From contig PZJY01000005.1 of NCBI GenBank assembly GCA_031472005.1, forward strand, positions 1,860,001 to 1,924,000: a DNA stretch of 64,000 nt, read 5' to 3'. Below the pieces are notes generated by a model. It was given only the letters and a program-made list of their open reading frames with translations. It was not told the origin of the DNA and did no database searches. This document shows, in pieces, positions 61,409-64,000 of this stretch. Each line of letters starts with the position of its first letter. Positions within the stretch are counted from its first letter, which is position 1. The stretch is from Tetracladium setigerum. Its lineage: Eukaryota > Ascomycota > Leotiomycetes > Helotiales. The position numbers and the translations under genes are program-made.

Positions 61409-64000
61409 TCACCATAAATTTACTATCCTCTTTTGTACCGCCCTAAAAGGATCAAGACCATTAGGCTCTCTCCCTGGAACATCCCAAAACGCAACTCCGA
61501 TCCTTCTACAGGCTCCCGGAATTCCCGTCAGGTACTCTAATATCAGCCAGATAGTGCGAAACATCGTCTTTCCATCCAAGGTTTCCCAGCGATATTTACC
61601 CATATTCAACGCCCACGCCGGCCTCGCCCAGTCAGAACAACACGTGCAAGATTTTCTCCCACAGAGTCGGTTATCATTTAGAGAGAAGCATGGCCACGGC
61701 TTTGACTCTTCGTTGACTTCAGTTTGGCTCGGTTCTTTGAAATTGGGCTCAAGTTCTGTCGACTTGCCATAGATCTTCGCTCTATCTGGCGTGAAGTGGT
61801 AGTATCTGTACCCCGTAATGCGGAGGAAATATCGCGACCGTGAAGACCTTGTGGAGTGTTGTAGTATTTTGATTCTGTCCCAGCTGTGTAGTAAGTGCTG
61901 GGCAAGGTTTGGAGCTCTATAGCTGGCAGTGCTCGGGGTGTTTAGATCTAGTGGTTTCGTGATGACGGAGCGTATTTCAACGGGAATCATCCTACCATAG
62001 AGCACCAACACGTCATTCCTGATCTTCACACCCCCAGAAACAATTTCATCTTTGATTACGTCAACAACTTCGATTTCCGGGATAAATGTTGTTTCTCCAG
62101 GGACCAGCTCGACGGACGGTCTCAAGAATTGTACAGGTGTGACGACAGAGGCCCACGACCACGATGGAGTTTCTTCACTCTCCAATGGTTCCCCTTGCCA
62201 CTGGCGGATGATTCCTGATAAAGAATCAGGTAAATTATCGGAGCTAGCAACCCACCACCACCTACGGGTATATGCCCCCAGCCAGTCCCACCGTCTCGGT
62301 GGATTGGGCAGGTGAGGTTCGCGAGCTTCAGCTCGAACTGCTTTAAGGATATCATCGGTGTTCGCCTCCTCGCCAGGCTCGAATAATTTGCGACTGAAAG
62401 AGCCGTCGTCGATAAAGGATTGAGAATGACTGACCCAGAGGATGCTATCCATAATATCTGCCTTCCAAACTCCTGCAACATAAGCATCACCATCAAGGCA
62501 ATTGGAATGAACCAATGCGGTCTGAATTCGCTTTGCAATACCTGCGATGGCAACTAGTTTGTCCTCTCGACGCGTGAGTCTTCGCTTACTGTAAGACTGA
62601 ACAAGGCTCTTCCACAATTTGTACAGTTCGTCCGGATTTGTGATTGATCCAGCCCCTAGCGCAGATCTCCAGGTATGTTGGAGGGTTCGGTATTGCAAAA
62701 TTGGAGGAGGCAAATTTGTAGAAATCTCTGCAGCTTCGTTAAATTGGATGCGAGTAAAATTGCACTCGCAGGATTCGAGTTCCTGGCAACGCCATGCCAT
62801 CTCTGTTGATGATAGGCGAAGCAGTCGGCGAGCCAAAATTTGTTCTTGAAAGGTCCATCCTCTGGAATCAAGTGGTGGAATTGACGCACTGTTCCGAAGC
62901 TGAGTGTGCCCAATCCAGCGAGATAATCTGACGAATACTTTGTCTTTCTTCAATGGGTATGGGGGTTCAAACCTTAGTCGATGTATCCTTGAAGCACGTC
63001 TTGTAGGATCTGTATCAGTTGGGGACACGTAGTCATTGTCCAGGCCATCAAAGAGACAGGATGGTATAAATGATCGTTGCCAAGCTGAACTACCAAATAA
63101 ATGGTCATGATTCAGGGCCAAAGTACAGTCATCGGAGGTGTTGGCCCCTAGGACAAGAGCTGCATAATAGTATACGTCTCCCATAGTTGCGGCTTCATTA
63201 GTCCAGTCGGCGTAGTCATCTTGTATGATACATAGTGCATCAATCCAGAGGAATCGAAAGCCTAGATCTCGAGTAATGGCGATGGCATTGCGTAAGGTCG
63301 CGGGGAGTTTCAAATACGGGATCATCTGCTTGTGCTTCAAGAAGTCGGCTTTGGTTGTAATGACCCATTTGTCTCTGGCCACCCCCCAACAATAGCTAAG
63401 CGCAACATACGGGGAGGAAGCGTCTGTCTCTACAAGTATTGGATCTTGAAGAGGGCCTGTACCGATGTCAAGGACCCTTCGCGGCATGAAACTTCCCTCT
63501 CGGCCTTGACAGAACTTATGAAATTCTCTACATTGGCCGAGCCATTGCTTCATCCGATATATTGCTTGTGGATCATAGTTGTTCTCACAAATGGGATCGA
63601 GAGTGCCAATTGTTGGCCAGCGCTCTAGTGAATCTGTTCACCCAAATTCAGTTTGTCTCCAGAAAGTCACCGTGGACAGTTACGTACAAGATGGGCTGAA
63701 TAGCTCAACTGTAAGAATGCGTTCATGATACCATTCGTAACTGGTATCAGTCAGGATAATAGTCAAGGGCGCCTCAGGAACTGCAGCAGCTCCGATGTAT
63801 TTATTCGCAAGGCTTGCACCACCGTCGCCGAACCAACCCGGTCGGATACAATCAACGCCGTCAACCACTACTTGGCAGGCTTCGCATCCGTCCATCGCAC
63901 TCCGAAGCCATTGACCAGCCTCTGGATGAGGAGGGATATAATTGTTCAGGATCCGAACTCCTGTGCTGCCATTCGGAAGCTTGGTCTTCTGGCAGACTGC
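61409..64000 (-). CDS. HET-domain (heterokaryon incompatibility-like) protein, 5' end outside window
   Basis: This is a member of the fungal HET family, whose characterised members trigger cell death on non-self recognition. Exon 63633-61409 is open throughout and carries the three conserved HET blocks: YVALSYCWG, then FLWIDALCIIQDD with WTNEAATMGDVYYYAALVLGA, and LDSRGWTFQEQILARRLL. A GT-AG intron (63634-63687) joins it in phase to an exon that runs to the right edge (RILNNYIPPHP, GCEACQVVVDG), so the N terminus is missing. About 450 residues after the HET domain show no NACHT, WD40 or ankyrin module. The C terminus ends VQKRIVNLW. Incompatibility function is not implied by the domain alone. 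Confidence 0.9.

Overview
The window is nuclear DNA of a filamentous ascomycete (Pezizomycotina). Short GT-AG introns with CTRAC-type branch sites, a dispersed single 5S rRNA gene, a Zn2Cys6 regulator, a HET-domain gene and plant-cell-wall enzymes all fit. Gene content suggests Leotiomycetes/Helotiales, but that placement is an inference from general resemblance. No transposon, CRISPR array, tRNA or integrated virus was recognised.

Layout. 1.4-2.3 kb: SprT-like metalloprotease-type protein. 3.8-8.8 kb: NmrA-like reductase (-), divergent Zn2Cys6 regulator (+), secreted family 4 rhamnogalacturonan lyase (+). 10-16.3 kb: DOCK-family exchange factor (+). 18-19.5 kb: F-box/LRR-like protein (+). 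20.2-22.9 kb: NuA4-type bromodomain protein (-). 24-24.7 kb: small coiled-coil protein (+). 25.6-27.8 kb: Na+/H+ antiporter (-). 29.7-31.5 kb: secreted LRR-like protein (+). 31.7-33.3 kb: class III aminotransferase (-). 33.5-34.2 kb: DUF2470 membrane protein (+). 34.9-38.4 kb: hamartin/Tsc1 (-). 39.2-41 kb: SDR (+) and dienelactone hydrolase (-). 41.7-45.5 kb: mitochondrial uL23m (+), METTL4-like methyltransferase (-), Leu5-like carrier (+). 46.1 kb: 5S rRNA, followed by a gene-poor 3.7 kb. 49.9-52.5 kb: DUF4140/DUF4139 protein (+). 53-54.3 kb: Iah1-like esterase (-). 54.7-57.3 kb: GH95 alpha-fucosidase (-), divergent from a 17-exon MFS sugar transporter (58.3-61 kb, +). 61.4 kb to the right edge: HET-domain protein (-), cut by the window.

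The strongest window-wide signal is technical. Eight otherwise well-conserved genes carry nine apparent 1-base losses, always at a short run of G or C, and adding one G/C at each site restores frame and an exact codon count. This points to systematic homopolymer under-calling in the assembly rather than pseudogenes.

Biologically, the GH95/MFS pair with the nearby esterase looks like a small sugar-scavenging locus, and the NmrA/Zn2Cys6 pair shares one short promoter. I did not find a convincing previously undescribed system. The best leads are an unannotated C-terminal coding remnant near 48.4-48.8 kb and a secreted LRR-like protein with a cysteine cluster.
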